Shown: in pieces, positions 36,238 through 46,470 of the stretch
How the letters are laid out: every line of letters begins with the position of its first letter
How positions within the stretch are numbered: the first letter of the stretch is position 1
Notes under the pieces: generated by a model
Database searches by the model: none
Seen by the model: the letters and a program-made list of their open reading frames with translations, nothing else
Told to the model about the DNA's origin: nothing
Made by a program: the position numbers and the translations under genes
Source of the DNA: Hemibagrus wyckioides
Lineage: Eukaryota > Chordata > Actinopteri > Siluriformes > Bagridae
NCBI RefSeq assembly: GCF_019097595.1
Contig: NC_080717.1
Location: forward strand, 11,903,336-11,967,335
Reading direction: 5' to 3'
DNA: 64,000 bases

Positions 36238-36361
36238 CTCACGATATACTCAACCCTGCCACAGGAGAGGCTTCACTTTTTGGACAGCCAGAACAGCCAG
36301 GACTACTGCAGAGTAGTCTTGGTAAAGTCAGAGTCTGCAGTCATATGTGGAGAAAACGAAA
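36238..36361 (+). pseudogene. apool: APOOL-like exon 3 with two 1-bp deletions
   Basis: Acceptor ctcctcag and donor AAA|gtaaga are good. The expected MIC27 exon is present but in three frames: LTIYSTLPQERLHFLDS in frame 1, EQPGLLQSSLGKVRV in frame 2, then LQSYVEKTK in frame 3. The family motif L-x-IY and the EPGxLQ...YV helix are clear. The exon is 124 nt; two lost bases (near 36292 and 36330) would make 126 nt, the 42 codons needed for phase 0 on both sides. This is either a true loss-of-function change or a sequence error. Confidence 0.75.
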
Positions 36362-36821
36362 GTAAGATTCCTATATTGTTTTAATCAAAACATACAGTGG
36401 TGCTTTAAGCCAGTTTTAGAGTTCCAGATCCAGATAATTTAGGTAATTTTGCAGTGTTCATTTAACGCTGTACTATATCAGGTGCGTTTGAGAGGAAAAA
36501 ACTTTGCTGTAATGTGGATCTCTAATGTTATCCCAAAAATTTGATTGAATAAGCAGCTTCATTGATTGTGAATGATTTGAATCCCCACAATCCCATATGC
36601 ATTACAGCGCATCGTGTCACAATGCGTTGTTACATACCTTGTGCATTGCTTGCATTAGTAGCAAGAGTATTTCTAATGCTGTTATTTATTGTGCCTGTTA
36701 TTTAAAGTCTTTGTTATTACTGGTTATAATGCCTACAGTTATTTGTAATGTGCACTTATTGTGGAGGAAAATAACTACTTGAAAACATTGACTTATGAAA
36801 TTTGTGCTTTTGTTCATTCAG

Positions 36822-36876
36822 AATGCTTATGTGTCAGTTAAAGTAACAGCTGTGAACCTCTACCATGGTGGAGAAG
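36822..36876 (+). CDS. apool: APOOL-like exon 4
   Basis: Acceptor ttcattcag and donor GAAG|gtaaga bound 55 nt reading NAYVSVKVTAVNLYHGGE plus one base. It aligns with the MIC27 segment after the YVE/YIG motif (GVYVFVKN-type), just before the conserved D-x-Y block. Phase 0 in, phase 1 out. Confidence 0.72.
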
Positions 36877-37444
36877 GTAAGAGAGAAACACACAGACTGG
36901 ATGTTTATTTGCTGATTTGTCCTGAACCCGAGGTTCCCAACCATCAGGCCAGGTTATTTATGTTTGTGCAGCTTTCAGTACTCACACATATACCAGTGAC
37001 GCTTCTTAACTCCAAATACTACAAATTTCTGTACTGTGCTTCTTTTATACTTATACAGTACTTGCTGAATACTAAACGTTTTTCTAGCCTCATATGTCTC
37101 CACTACTATCAACAACAGCACCACGTCATAATCATCCATCTTTTCATGGTCAACACCTAACTATAGTAATAACTAGTATATTATCATTATCCATTACCCA
37201 ACCATCATTAAAAAAAAAAAATATTGCTTATAATCTAATATTCCAAGACCATCTAATATAAAATGACTCATGATTCACACTGCTGGCTGGATGAGTATGG
37301 CATCCCCATGTTCATCCTTGTTTCTTTGCACTGCCACTTGCTGACTTTTTTCCTGCCACAGACACCCTTGTTGATTAGTTTGGGAGCCCCTGCTTCAAAC
37401 CATAAGGTTTATGAATTTTTCCCACCACAATGTCTTTTTCACAG

Positions 37445-37543
37445 ATGTGTACCACTTTCTCAAGGGCCCTCCCTCTGGATTTGTGCCTAGGATTTCTGTA
37501 ATTGCAGTGTCTGGCCTTGTTGGAGTGATTTTTGCAAGAAAAG
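37445..37543 (+). CDS. apool: APOOL-like exon 5: conserved MIC26/MIC27 core
   Basis: Reads DVYHFLKGPPSGFVPRISV, then IAVSGLVGVIFARKG (the first codon is completed from exon 4). This is the diagnostic core of the apolipoprotein O/MICOS family: a proline-rich PP-x-GF-x-PR turn followed by a glycine-rich membrane helix ending ARKG. MIC27 binds cardiolipin at the inner mitochondrial membrane, and these helices form its membrane anchor. Phase 1 at both ends; donor AAAG|gtgaat. Confidence 0.9.
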
Positions 37544-37675
37544 GTGAATAAAATACTGTCAGAGTGGTAAATTAAACTTTTAGAAACTGAAACGTGTATA
37601 TACGTGTATGTTATGGAAAATAAGAACATGTTCAGAATTATTAAAGTTTGAACATTGTTTTCATTTTGGGTTCAG

Positions 37676-37767
37676 GATCCTACCTAAAGAGACTGGGACT
37701 GCCATTGAGTTTGGCCTCTGCAGGATTTGCTGTGTGTTACCCGGCACAGACTATAGCCATCATCAAG
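37676..37767 (+). CDS. apool: APOOL-like exon 6: second membrane helix
   Basis: Acceptor tttgggttcag. Reads SYLKRLGLPLSLASAGFAVC followed by YPAQTIAIIK, with donor AAG|gtgaat. It matches the MIC27 segment KK-x-x-PLGLA...A-x-VCYP-x-Q, the second hydrophobic stretch. Phase 1 in, phase 0 out. Confidence 0.9.
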
Positions 37768-37872
37768 GTGAATTGCTGTTGTATAGGTTTTGTCCAGATA
37801 TTGTTGTTTTTGTAACTTGTATGTCTTTAATCTGTTAATTGTAATTAAAATCAACTCATTCCACTCATTTAG

Positions 37873-37974
37873 GTAAGTGGAAAGAAGATGTATGCTGCCT
37901 CACAGTGGACAGGCTCAACTATTGCATCGCTGAGGAAACAGGACATACTGCCAACTGTGCCTATTTATTCAGCG
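37873..37974 (+). CDS. apool: APOOL-like exon 7
   Basis: Acceptor actcatttag. Reads VSGKKMYAASQWTGSTIASL then RKQDILPTVPIYSA. It matches the KV-x-AKKVYA-x-SQ stretch of MIC27 after the second helix. The donor GCG|gtgact is weak, so the 3' edge is less certain. Phase 0 at both ends. Confidence 0.8.
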
Positions 37975-38012
37975 GTGACTAATACACAAACATGTACAAA
38001 TTGTGATAATCC

Positions 38013-38996
38013 CTGTTCAAACATTTGCATACCTTAATGTTCTTAATGTCTTGTATTGCTCCCTTTAGCATAAATGATGGCATTCAGTCTTTTGTAATAA
38101 TTTTGCATGAAGTCCTTAATTCTCTCAGGTGGTATAGCTGCCCATATTGGCAAAATGCCTCCAGTTCCTGTAAACTTTTTGGTTGTTTTGCACAAACTGC
38201 ACGTCTGAAATCTCCCCAAAGTGGTTCGATGATATTGAGGTCAGGAGACTGTGATGGCTACTCCAGAACCTTCACATTTTTTTTGCTGTAGCCATTGGGG
38301 GATCAACTTGGCCTTGTGCTGTGGATCATAGTCATCTTGGAACATCCAAGAGCATCTGTTGCAGCTTTTGTGCTGTAGAATGCAAATTGTCTGCCAGTGT
38401 TTTCTGATATTGTGCTGCATTCATCTTGCCATCAGTTTTGACTAACTTCCCTTTGCCACTGGAGGTCACACAACCCCAAAACTTAAGAGATCCACCACTA
38501 TGCTTTACACTGGGGATGGTGTACTTTGTTACTGGTGTAGGCGTTGTTGACTCCTTTCAAAACATAGCATTTATGTTGGTGACAATAAAGTTCAATTTTG
38601 CTCTCATCACTCCAAATAATGCTTTAGAAGCTGTGAGGCTTGTCTAGATGCTGTCTGACGTACTGAAAGTGGGCCTTATTGTGGCATGGGTGCAGTAACG
38701 GCTTTCTCCTGGCAACTCGACCCTGGAGGCCATTTGTGTTCCTCTGTGTTAAACCTCTGTGTGTCAACCTGTGTATTTATAATGTGGCCAAACATTCAAG
38801 GATATGTAAACTTTTGATCAGGGTGGTTTGGGTGATTTCAGTTATCATTAGGTTTTAAAAATTAGCCAAACAACAGTGATAATTAAAGACTTCACGAGAC
38901 CACTATCTTTAAATAAGAAAAAAATATTTGTCATATTTTCCAAATAAATGGTAATGTTTAATAATTTCTTTCAGGGTATGCAAACTTTTGAGCACA
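38013..38996 (-). mobile_element. Tc1-like transposon in APOOL intron
   Basis: Terminal repeats TGTTCAAACATTTGCATACC at the left and, inverted, GGTATGCAAACTTTTGAGCACA at the right. The body is the reverse of a Tc1 transposase (for example gaggtcaggagactgtgatgg near the third catalytic block), but no long frame survives. It fills most of the 1.35-kb intron before the last APOOL exon. Confidence 0.82.
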
Positions 38997-39328
38997 ACAC
39001 ATAAATATATACACCCACTGTATCCCAGTCACATGTTTACATCTTCTGAACCATTCACAGTATTTGGGTCAATGGCACATCTGTATAACAATGTTTATTG
39101 CAGTTTATTCTGTACTTTATCATTACTGTGGCTTCAATTTCCTTTCATTACTAGTACTGTTCTTGTTTATATATTCTATATTTTTTTAAACTGTATTTTT
39201 ATTATCTTTTTTATTATTATATGCCCTTCATGCTGCTCATGTGCCTTTAATTGTCCCTTGGGGACAAATAAAGTTTTTTTGAATTGAACTGAATATAACC
39301 AATTGCTGCATTCTGTCTGTCCGTCAAG

Positions 39329-39703
39329 TCAGCACTGTCACCTGAAACTGTGGCGAAGAAAAATAATCAGGCTGTCCCAGTCAGTGAATTGGCTCAATCT
39401 CCAGGAATGGAGGAGGTCATCCATGAGGCTTCACCTCTATCTGAGGCCAGGTTTAGCTCTATGCCTGATGATCATGACCATGTTCCAGCATCGTTTTCTG
39501 TTCCGCAAAGCAGCATTCACTCTGCCAATGAATGCTTGGTAGTGACTGTTGAAGGAAAACCCTCATCGGCATCGTCTCTAACTGCTGAGAGGCAACCAGA
39601 GATGCCATCGTTACACTCCTCAGGAGAGCTCCAAAGTCCCACAGGTGACCAATCATTGACAGCAATAAGTTTTCATGAATTATGTCATGTTTCCATTGCC
39701 TAA
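39329..39703 (+). CDS. apool: APOOL-like terminal exon
   Basis: Acceptor ttctgtctgtccgtcaag, phase 0, then 124 open codons from SALSPETVAKKNNQ through PDDHDHVPASFSV to a TAA at 39701-39703. This tail is Ser/Pro/Glu-rich and low in complexity, like the poorly conserved C-terminus of vertebrate MIC27. Two AATAAA signals follow within 60 bp. A donor-like cacag|gtgacc at 39645 could allow an alternative end. Confidence 0.68.
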   Translation, partial: SALSPETVAKKNNQAVPVSELAQSPGMEEVIHEASPLSEARFSSMPDDHDHVPASFSVPQSSIHSANECLVVTVEGKPSSASSLTAERQPEMPSLHSSGELQSPTGDQSLTAISFHELCHVSIA

Positions 39704-39747
39704 AGTATCAAATTCTTGCACAGGCATACAGCATGTCCATCTGCTAT

Positions 39748-39761
39748 AATAAACCAATAAA
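39748..39761 (+). terminator. APOOL polyadenylation signals
   Basis: Two AATAAA hexamers (39748-39753 and 39756-39761) lie 45-58 bp past the stop codon, supporting this as the end of the gene. Confidence 0.6.
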
Positions 39762-39949
39762 ACACACTAGCAAGGAAAGTAGGATGTGGTATTGGGCTAA
39801 ATTTCACTGCCCATCTTCATGAAGACAGAACACCTTCTCATTTCTTGTGGGAGAAAATATATCCTCTTAATATAAAATGTAGGGAGAGTTTTACACACAT
39901 TTTGCTTTAAATACGCATCAAATCATACATTCCAAACTCATACAAGCTT

Positions 39950-39973
39950 ATCTATCTATCCATCTATCTATCC

Positions 39974-40065
<92 letters not shown>

Positions 40066-40067
40066 GC
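39950..40067. repeat. compound (TATC)n(TCTG)n microsatellite
   Basis: About 20 TATC-type tetramers run into about 9 TCTG units. It lies just downstream of APOOL. Confidence 0.97.
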
Positions 40068-40129
40068 ATACACATACATACATATATATGTTGCTGGCAG
40101 AAAGGCAAATCTTTGTAAAATATGATGTA

Positions 40130-40500
40130 TATACACTGGCAAGAAAAAGGTTTGGAAACACCTACGCTTATATATTTTTTCTTATTTTTAGCACTTACTT
40201 TATTTCTATCTTTTTTTTTGTTTTATTAAATCAAACGGTTGGAAATGGTTCACAAAACACAGAAAATAATCAAAATCCATTTTTATATTTGACCACAAAC
40301 AAAATTTGCATGCTTTATTTTGTTATATTAAAAAAAAATGGTCCTTTGCAGCAATACCTGACAAACCTGTCACGTTCTACTGATCCGTTTTTGCAGATAT
40401 TCAGTTGTGATTTCTTCCCAGGCATTCTGCAGTGCTTTCCAAAGGTTGAAGATTGGCGTTCAAGCCCAAGCACTGCCAATCTGTCACCCCTGCATCCTTG
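40130..40500 (-). mobile_element. Tc1-like fragment
   Basis: It starts with tacactggcaagaaaaaggt and ttggaaac, a Tc1 terminal-repeat type. The stretch around 40400-40480 (cccaggcattctgcagtgct) resembles a reversed transposase segment. No frame is intact and the right end is missing. Confidence 0.5.
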
Positions 40501-40539
40501 AAAAAGGCCCTCAAAACCAACCCCTCCACCCCCGATCCA

Positions 40540-40662
40540 GGGCCACTGCATCAGGATTGACCATGCACTCTGATTGTAATGATCCAAGGATGGGATATGT
40601 GAAGAAAGAATTTCACTGTGCAGTAATGGATATGTAACAAATAAAGGCTACTTAACTTATAG
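40540..40662 (+). mobile_element. LINE 3' end (L2-like)
   Basis: The text gaatttcactgtgcagtaat and gtaacaaataaaggctacttaactt is a typical fish LINE 3' end. Nothing coding is attached. Confidence 0.5.
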
Positions 40663-40679
40663 GGAGAAAATAATAAGAC

Positions 40680-41080
40680 CTAGTACTGAGCCAAAGTACT
40701 AGTACTACTGACCTAGTACTGTGGGACACCAGTGTAGTGTCTGTGGAGCAGGTGTTGATCCCTTTTTAATGTTTCTTGATATGAATGACCTAAGTTGGAA
40801 ACAAATTTTTGTTGTGCTATTCCATGGATTCCATGCCTCATGAAGGTGGACAAGAATCTTGTGGTTGACTATTTCAAACACTGCCGAAAGGTTGAGGTGG
40901 ATGAGAGTTTGGCTGATCTAGCAGCATGTCATTTCTCAGTGATAGCCAAATGGGCAATCTCTTTGGAATGCACTGGTTTTAAAGGAGGTTGAGAGATCTG
41001 TGAGAGATAGAGAGATTTGATAGAGTTGATTGACAGTGCATTCAATTATTTTAGAATTAAAAAGAGAAAATTAATACCAT
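40680..41080 (-). pseudogene. LINE reverse-transcriptase fragment
   Basis: The minus strand near 40850-40900 reads SAVFEIVNHKILVHLHEAW, the motif A region (usual DLSAAFDTVNH) with the catalytic Asp lost. The frame is broken on both sides. Confidence 0.55.
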
Positions 41081-41086
41081 TCTATG

Positions 41087-41558
41087 TACAATCATGTGAA
41101 CAAATTAGGACACCCCATAAAAGCCTGTTTTTTTTAACATAGCTAAACATATGGGCATTTGATCTTCATTTTCAGCAATATTGAAAGATTCAAGTAATAT
41201 AACTAAACAAATAAAACCAAAGAAAATTCTTTTTTAAATGATCTGTAAAATGTAATTTTAAAAAATACAATTTCTTGTGAGAAAAAAAGTAAGGATACCC
41301 CACATTTGTATTTAAAATGGATAAATTGACCTACAGGTGTATCACATCAGGTGCAAATTATTAGAACATTGTTACAGAACATTTTGAAGGAGGCTTCCCT
41401 TATTTAAACCTCAGACATTTAGCTTGGTTTGCTCTTAATTGTTGAATTGAGAGGTGTCACCATGATAAGATGATAAGAGCTCTCTGATGTCTTCAGAAAG
41501 AAGATTGTTGATGCTTATGAGTCTAGTAAGGGTGTCCTAATTTTTACACATGATTATA
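41087..41558. mobile_element. Tc1-derived MITE
   Basis: The left end TACAATCATGTGAACAAATT followed by AGGACACCCC is repeated inverted at the right (gggtgtcctaatttttacac, atgatta). The 470-bp interior keeps only 5' sequence of a Tc1 (tcaccatgataagatgataa) and a short 3' piece, so it is an internal-deletion derivative. Confidence 0.78.
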
Positions 41559-42464
41559 TATGTAATACACAGAGTATTCACCTTTCAGGGCTTGGCAGAG
41601 CATGCTAGAATTATTAAAGTTTATATCTGATTGATTCTATAAATCCATGTACTACTTATTAATCCATGTACTAATGCTGCTTTTCCTAAGAAGAAGGATT
41701 TTACTAGCTGATGTAAGCCATGTATGTGGGATGATGCATAATGAAGGTGTTTGAGGTACAACAATTCAACATTAACATTAGGGAGCTCCAGACTGACATG
41801 TTCTATGTCATGAGAAATTTCAGACAACTATAGTATAACTGGCTTGGTTTCCATCCCTGAACTGAGAAGACCAGAAAATTAAGGGCTATTCTGGACATGA
41901 ATTTTATAACTGGAATTTTTGTATTGTCCGGAATACACTGAGTATTTCAATAAATTGAGTTAAATGTGGGATCAACTAAATGTTGCCACTAATTTGGAAT
42001 CTGTGCCATCCCAATTCACAACTGGAGATGTGAGTTCACAATACAATCTGGAGGATTTTGGTGTGGGAAGAGTCTATCACCTCTGGTTCTTATGTCCTTA
42101 TAAGTGTGAGGTTTTCAGCAGGGCTTTATACTCCCCACCCCTCTTTCAGGTTGGGCCTTTGGGCTGGGAGTTTGTTTATCTTACTATTAATTACTTACTT
42201 TCTATTGTTTCATACAACTCAAAACCTTTCCAATATTTCAAGAATGAAAGAGAGTTGCTAATCTTGCTAAATCATAGCAAATTTAGTCCACGGTCAGACA
42301 GTTTAATGCACAGAGCTATAAAGAAAAACCCAAGCACTGCATCATGCAAGCTACCAGCCTCTGTATATGGACAGTAATATTTATGTTAATGATAGCACAA
42401 TCAGAAAAAGGCTGAACAAATACAGCTTTTCAGCGAAGGATAAACAGTTTTTTCCAAAAAGAAT
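41559..42464. other. no recognised gene
   Basis: Spacer. The frame at 41964-42377 lacks domain features and splice context. Confidence 0.45.
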
Positions 42465-43030
42465 ATACATATGTGGACAAATTTGGTGGAACCTTTCCAT
42501 TAAAGAAAGAAAAACCCACAGTAGACACTGAAATAACTTGAAACTGACAAAATTAATAATAAATAAAAATGTATTGAAAATTGCCTAATGAATATCAGAC
42601 ATTGCTTTTGAATTGTGGTTCACCAGAAGCATTTAAATAAACAAATCAATGAAACTGGCCTGGACAAAAATCATGGTACCCTTAACTTAACTAATATTTT
42701 GTTGCACAACCTTTTGAGGCCATCACTGCAATCAAGCGATTTCTGTATCTCTCACTGAGACTTCTGCACCTGTCAACAGGTATTTTGGCTGTTTCAGCTG
42801 TCTCATGTTCTAAGAGTGCCTTCTCCAGACTACATGTTTCATCTCTTTCCACAGATGTTCAATAGGATTTATATCAGGGCTCATAGAAGACCACTTCAGA
42901 ATAGTCTAATGTTTTTTATCCTGTTGGAGGACCTATGACCTGTGACTAAAACCAAGCTTTCTGACCCTGGGCAGCACAATTCTTTCCAGAATGCCTTGAT
43001 GGTCTTAAGATTTCAATGTACCCTGCAAAG
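42465..43030 (-). mobile_element. Tc1-like remnant
   Basis: A terminal-repeat-like start (atatgtggacaaatttggtg) is followed by reversed transposase text. The clearest part is the third catalytic block at 42850-42900 (agatgttcaataggatttat). No frame is open and the right end is missing. Confidence 0.6.
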
Positions 43031-43059
43031 ATACAGTTTTTCTGCATCATGCAGTGACA

Positions 43060-43949
43060 TTATATTTATCTTATCTTATCTAATATTTCTGAGATGAAGG
43101 AAGGCTACCCTAATGATATTATCTACATGCGCTTCAAATGAAATAATGGTGAAAATAAATAAATAAAGGTGTTTTACACCTGCAAATGATGAATCAGAAA
43201 GGTCATCCAGAGTTACTCTGTAATCAGAAAGCTTACTTCTGGCTGCATGTGGTCCTAGTATGAGTACCTCTGGCTTGTCAGAGTTAAGCAGGAAAAAGTT
43301 TGTAAACATCAACTCTTTATACATTCTCCAGTCTTATTATGCTGGTGTCTATCATCTGACTTAGCTGAAACATATAACTGTGTGTCAGCAGTGCAACAGT
43401 GGAAGCAAATACCATGTTTATGAATAATTGCACCAAGCTATAGCTTAGAGAAGTCACCATTTAGATAAAAATCAGTCAAATAAGACCTGAGCCAGAAGAG
43501 GGCTGTTCCCATAACACCAAAAAAAAAAAATTCTAGCCCAGCAAATGAAACAGCATGGTCAATGGTGTAAAAAGCTGCACTAAGATCAAGGAGACACAAA
43601 CCTGATCAGAGGCCAGTAACAGGTCATTTACCACTTTAACTAGTGCTGTCGCTATGCTATGATGAGGCTTAAATCCTGACTGATATATTTCATGAATGCT
43701 ATTCCTATTTAGGTATGAGCATAACTGTTGTGCTACAACCTTTTCTAGGAGATTCTTTCTTATCTTGGAGATAAAGGGGAGGTTTGATACTGGCCTATAT
43801 TTGGACAGTTGACGGGTCGAGGTCAGGTATTTTAACCAGGGGTTTGATAACACTAGTTTAAAAGATTTAGGCACATAGCCAGTGCTTAGGGAAGAATTTT
43901 TTTTAGAAGGGGTTTGGTAGCTTCTGGCATCATCTGTTTAAGGAAGCAT
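43060..43949 (-). pseudogene. LINE copy E, 3' and RT part (CR1/L2-like)
   Basis: Minus-strand frames include SNLPFISKIRKNLLEKVVAQ, YQSGFKPHHSIATALVKVVN and LLLASDQ. These are the reverse-transcriptase N-terminal blocks of the family of copy D. The left part matches 4180-4250. It is broken here by a Tc1 and resumes at 45319. Confidence 0.82.
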
Positions 43950-43950
43950 G

Positions 43951-45318
43951 TACACTATATTGCCAAAATTTTTGGGTCACCCCTCCGATTCATTGAATTC
44001 AGGTGTTCCAATCACTTCCATGCCCACAGGTGTATAAAATTAAGCACCTACATTTCTGGCATTGGGCAGACACCGTTATCCAGAGTGACTTACAATTTAT
44101 CTCATTTTATACAACTGAGGGTTACGGGCCTTGCTCAGGGGCCCAGTGGTGGCAGTTTGGTTGTGGACCTGGGATTCAATCAGAAGTCCAACACCTTAAC
44201 CACTAAGCTACCACATCCCAGCACCTAGGCACCTAGACTGCTTCTACAAAAATTTGTGAAAGAGTGAGTCACTCTCAGGAGCTCAGTGAATTCAAGCATG
44301 GTACAGTAATAGGTTGCCATCTGTGCATTCATCAGTCCATTCCTGAAATTTCCTCACTACTAAATATTCCACGGGTAACTATTAGTGGTATTATAACAAA
44401 ATGGAAGAAATTGGGAACAGCAGCAACTCAGCCATGACGTAGTAGGCCACGTAAAATCACAGAGCAGGGTCAGTACATGCTGAGGAGCACAGTGCGCAGA
44501 GGTCACCAACTTTCTGCAGAGTCAATAGCTACAGCTTTGTGTGGCCTTCAGATTAGCTCAAGAACAGTGCGTAGAGAGCTTCATTTTCATGGCTGAGCAG
44601 CAGCAACCAAGCATTACATCACTAAGTGCAATGGAAAGCATCAGATTCAGTGGTCTAAAGAATGCCACTGGACTCTAGAGCAGTGGAGACGTGTTCTCTG
44701 GAGTGACGAATCACACTTCTCTGTCTGGCTATCTGACTGACAAGTCTGGGTTGTCAGTTGCCAGGTGAATGGTGCTTGCCTGACTGCATTGTGCCAAGTG
44801 TAAAGTTTAGTGGAGGGGAGATTGGTGTGGGATTGTTCTCCCCAACAATAGCCCCTTATTTCCAGTGAAAGAATCTCTTAATGCTAAGACATTTTGGACA
44901 ATTTCATGCTCCCAAATTTGTGGGAACAGTTTGGGGAATGCCCCTTCCTGTTTCAACATGACTGTGCACCAGTGCACAAAGCAAGTTCCATAAAGACATG
45001 AATAAGCGAGTTTGGTGTGGAGGAACTTGACTGGCCTGCACATAGCCCTGACCTCAACCCAGTAGAACATGTTTGGGATGAATTAGAGTGGAGACTGGGA
45101 GCCAGGCCTTCTTGTCCAACATTCTAGAGGAATGGTCAAAAATTCCCATAAACACACTCCTAAATCTTGTGAAAAGCCTTCCCAGAAGAGTTAAAGCTGT
45201 TATAGCTGCAAAGGGTGGGCCAACTACATATTAAACCCTATGGATGAAGAATGGGATGCCATTAAATTTCATGTGCATGTAAAGGCAGATGTCCCAAAAC
45301 CTTTGGCAATATAGTGTA
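43951..45318 (+). mobile_element. Tc1-like transposon (diverged), inserted in LINE E
   Basis: Ends tacactatattgccaaaat and, inverted, ggcaatatagtgta, with TA at each edge. It is a plus-strand relative of the element at 49077. The transposase keeps the WSDESHFSVW block, a [11 protein letters not shown] block and PDLNPVEHVWDELEWRL, all three catalytic positions, but has many stops and lost start sequence. The LINE continues on both sides. Confidence 0.9.
44051..44219. mobile_element. short hAT-like element nested in the Tc1
   Basis: A 169-bp insertion (catttctggc...ctaccacatccc) with text such as gagggttacgggccttgctc. It is flanked by an exact 8-bp duplication AGCACCTA (44043-44050, 44220-44227). 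The uninterrupted Tc1 sequence (compare the complement of 225-245) shows it is foreign to the Tc1. The 8-bp duplication suggests hAT mobilisation. Confidence 0.85.
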
Positions 45319-46435
45319 GGTAAGGGATCTACTATGCAGATTAATAGTTTTGAAGTAGAGATTAGTGAAATTAAATCAGTCTCTCAAAAGGGAGTAAAAT
45401 ATTTTAAGCTGATCTAGTAGGACTAAGAGATTTTTTGTAGCTCAGAAGGCTTTTCTTTTATGTTAACTGAAATACTGATAATTTAGTTTGACGCCATTGA
45501 TGTTCTAACATCCTAGTTGATTGTTTTAAGGCTCATGTGTGGTCATTGTACCAGGGTGCTAGTTTCTTCTCTTTAATTATTTTCCTTTTAAGTAGAGCTA
45601 TGATGTCGTGGGTGTTGCAAAGCACTGACTCTAAGTTATCAGCAACCTGATCAACTTCTGTGGGGTCAGATGGCTATCAAATCATGGATGATAATTCTGG
45701 GAGACTATCTCTTTGCAGTAGCAGATATAAATGCATGTTTAACACAGTGATGTGGCAAACTGCATATATCGTGTCTACGACAGATTTCTAATTAAACGAG
45801 ATAATGGTCTGAGATAGTTTCCGACTGTGGACTATATTTTCTATATTTAACCTGAAAGTTAGAATGAGATCAAGAGTCATCATGAGTGGGGCCTATTACA
45901 TTCTGCTTAACACCTACTGAATCTAAGATGGACAAACTGCTGTTCAAAGAGGATTTTCTGACATATCAAAATGAATATTATAGTCTCCTTCAATTAATGC
46001 TTTGTCTAAGGAAATGACTAGGTTTAAATGAAATCTGCTAATTCACAGAAGAATTCAGAATATGGTCCTGCGGGTCTGTAAATAACAAGTAGGGGAATTG
46101 ACTTGATAGATTTATTTCTTGTGGCTACTTATGTTAAGTTAGTATAAAGAACTTCAAACGTGTTAAACTTATGTCTAGGTTACTGTGTGGCACCTAATTT
46201 ATCATCATGAATAACTGCGACACCTCCTCCCCTGCTTGTTAGGCGTGGCTGATGTATATAGCTATAACTGGGTGGACAAGCTTCATTTAATGCTACATAC
46301 TTGTTTGGTTTAATTCATGTTTCTGTTAAGCATAGAACACCACTTCTGATCAGTAATAATTTCATTAACAATAAGTGTTTTAGATGCAAGAGATCTGATA
46401 TTTAACAGATCACTATAATCTAATTTTATGCTAAT
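45319..46435 (-). mobile_element. LINE copy E, middle part
   Basis: It continues copy E towards the endonuclease. The region 45550-46050 matches 5284-5560, and 46200-46400 resembles 27850-28050 of copy D (cacctcctcccctgcttgtt; catttaatgctacatacttg). No open frame. Confidence 0.75.
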
Positions 46436-46470
46436 AGGATTAGATTAGATTAGATTAGATTAGATTAGAT
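46436..46470. repeat. (GATTA)n tail of LINE G
   Basis: Seven gatta pentamers at the 3' end of the LINE, the usual simple-repeat tail of this class. Confidence 0.92.

Noticed and set aside
36597..37160. Frames of 61 and 121 residues between APOOL exons
   Set aside because: They run through splice sites of the supported exon 4 and have no domain features.
39303..39542. Alternative frame in the last APOOL exon
   Set aside because: The frame that joins in phase from exon 7 is longer and ends just before two polyadenylation signals.
39950..40067. Regular repeat array, considered as CRISPR-like
   Set aside because: It is a tetranucleotide microsatellite with no spacers, in a vertebrate genome.
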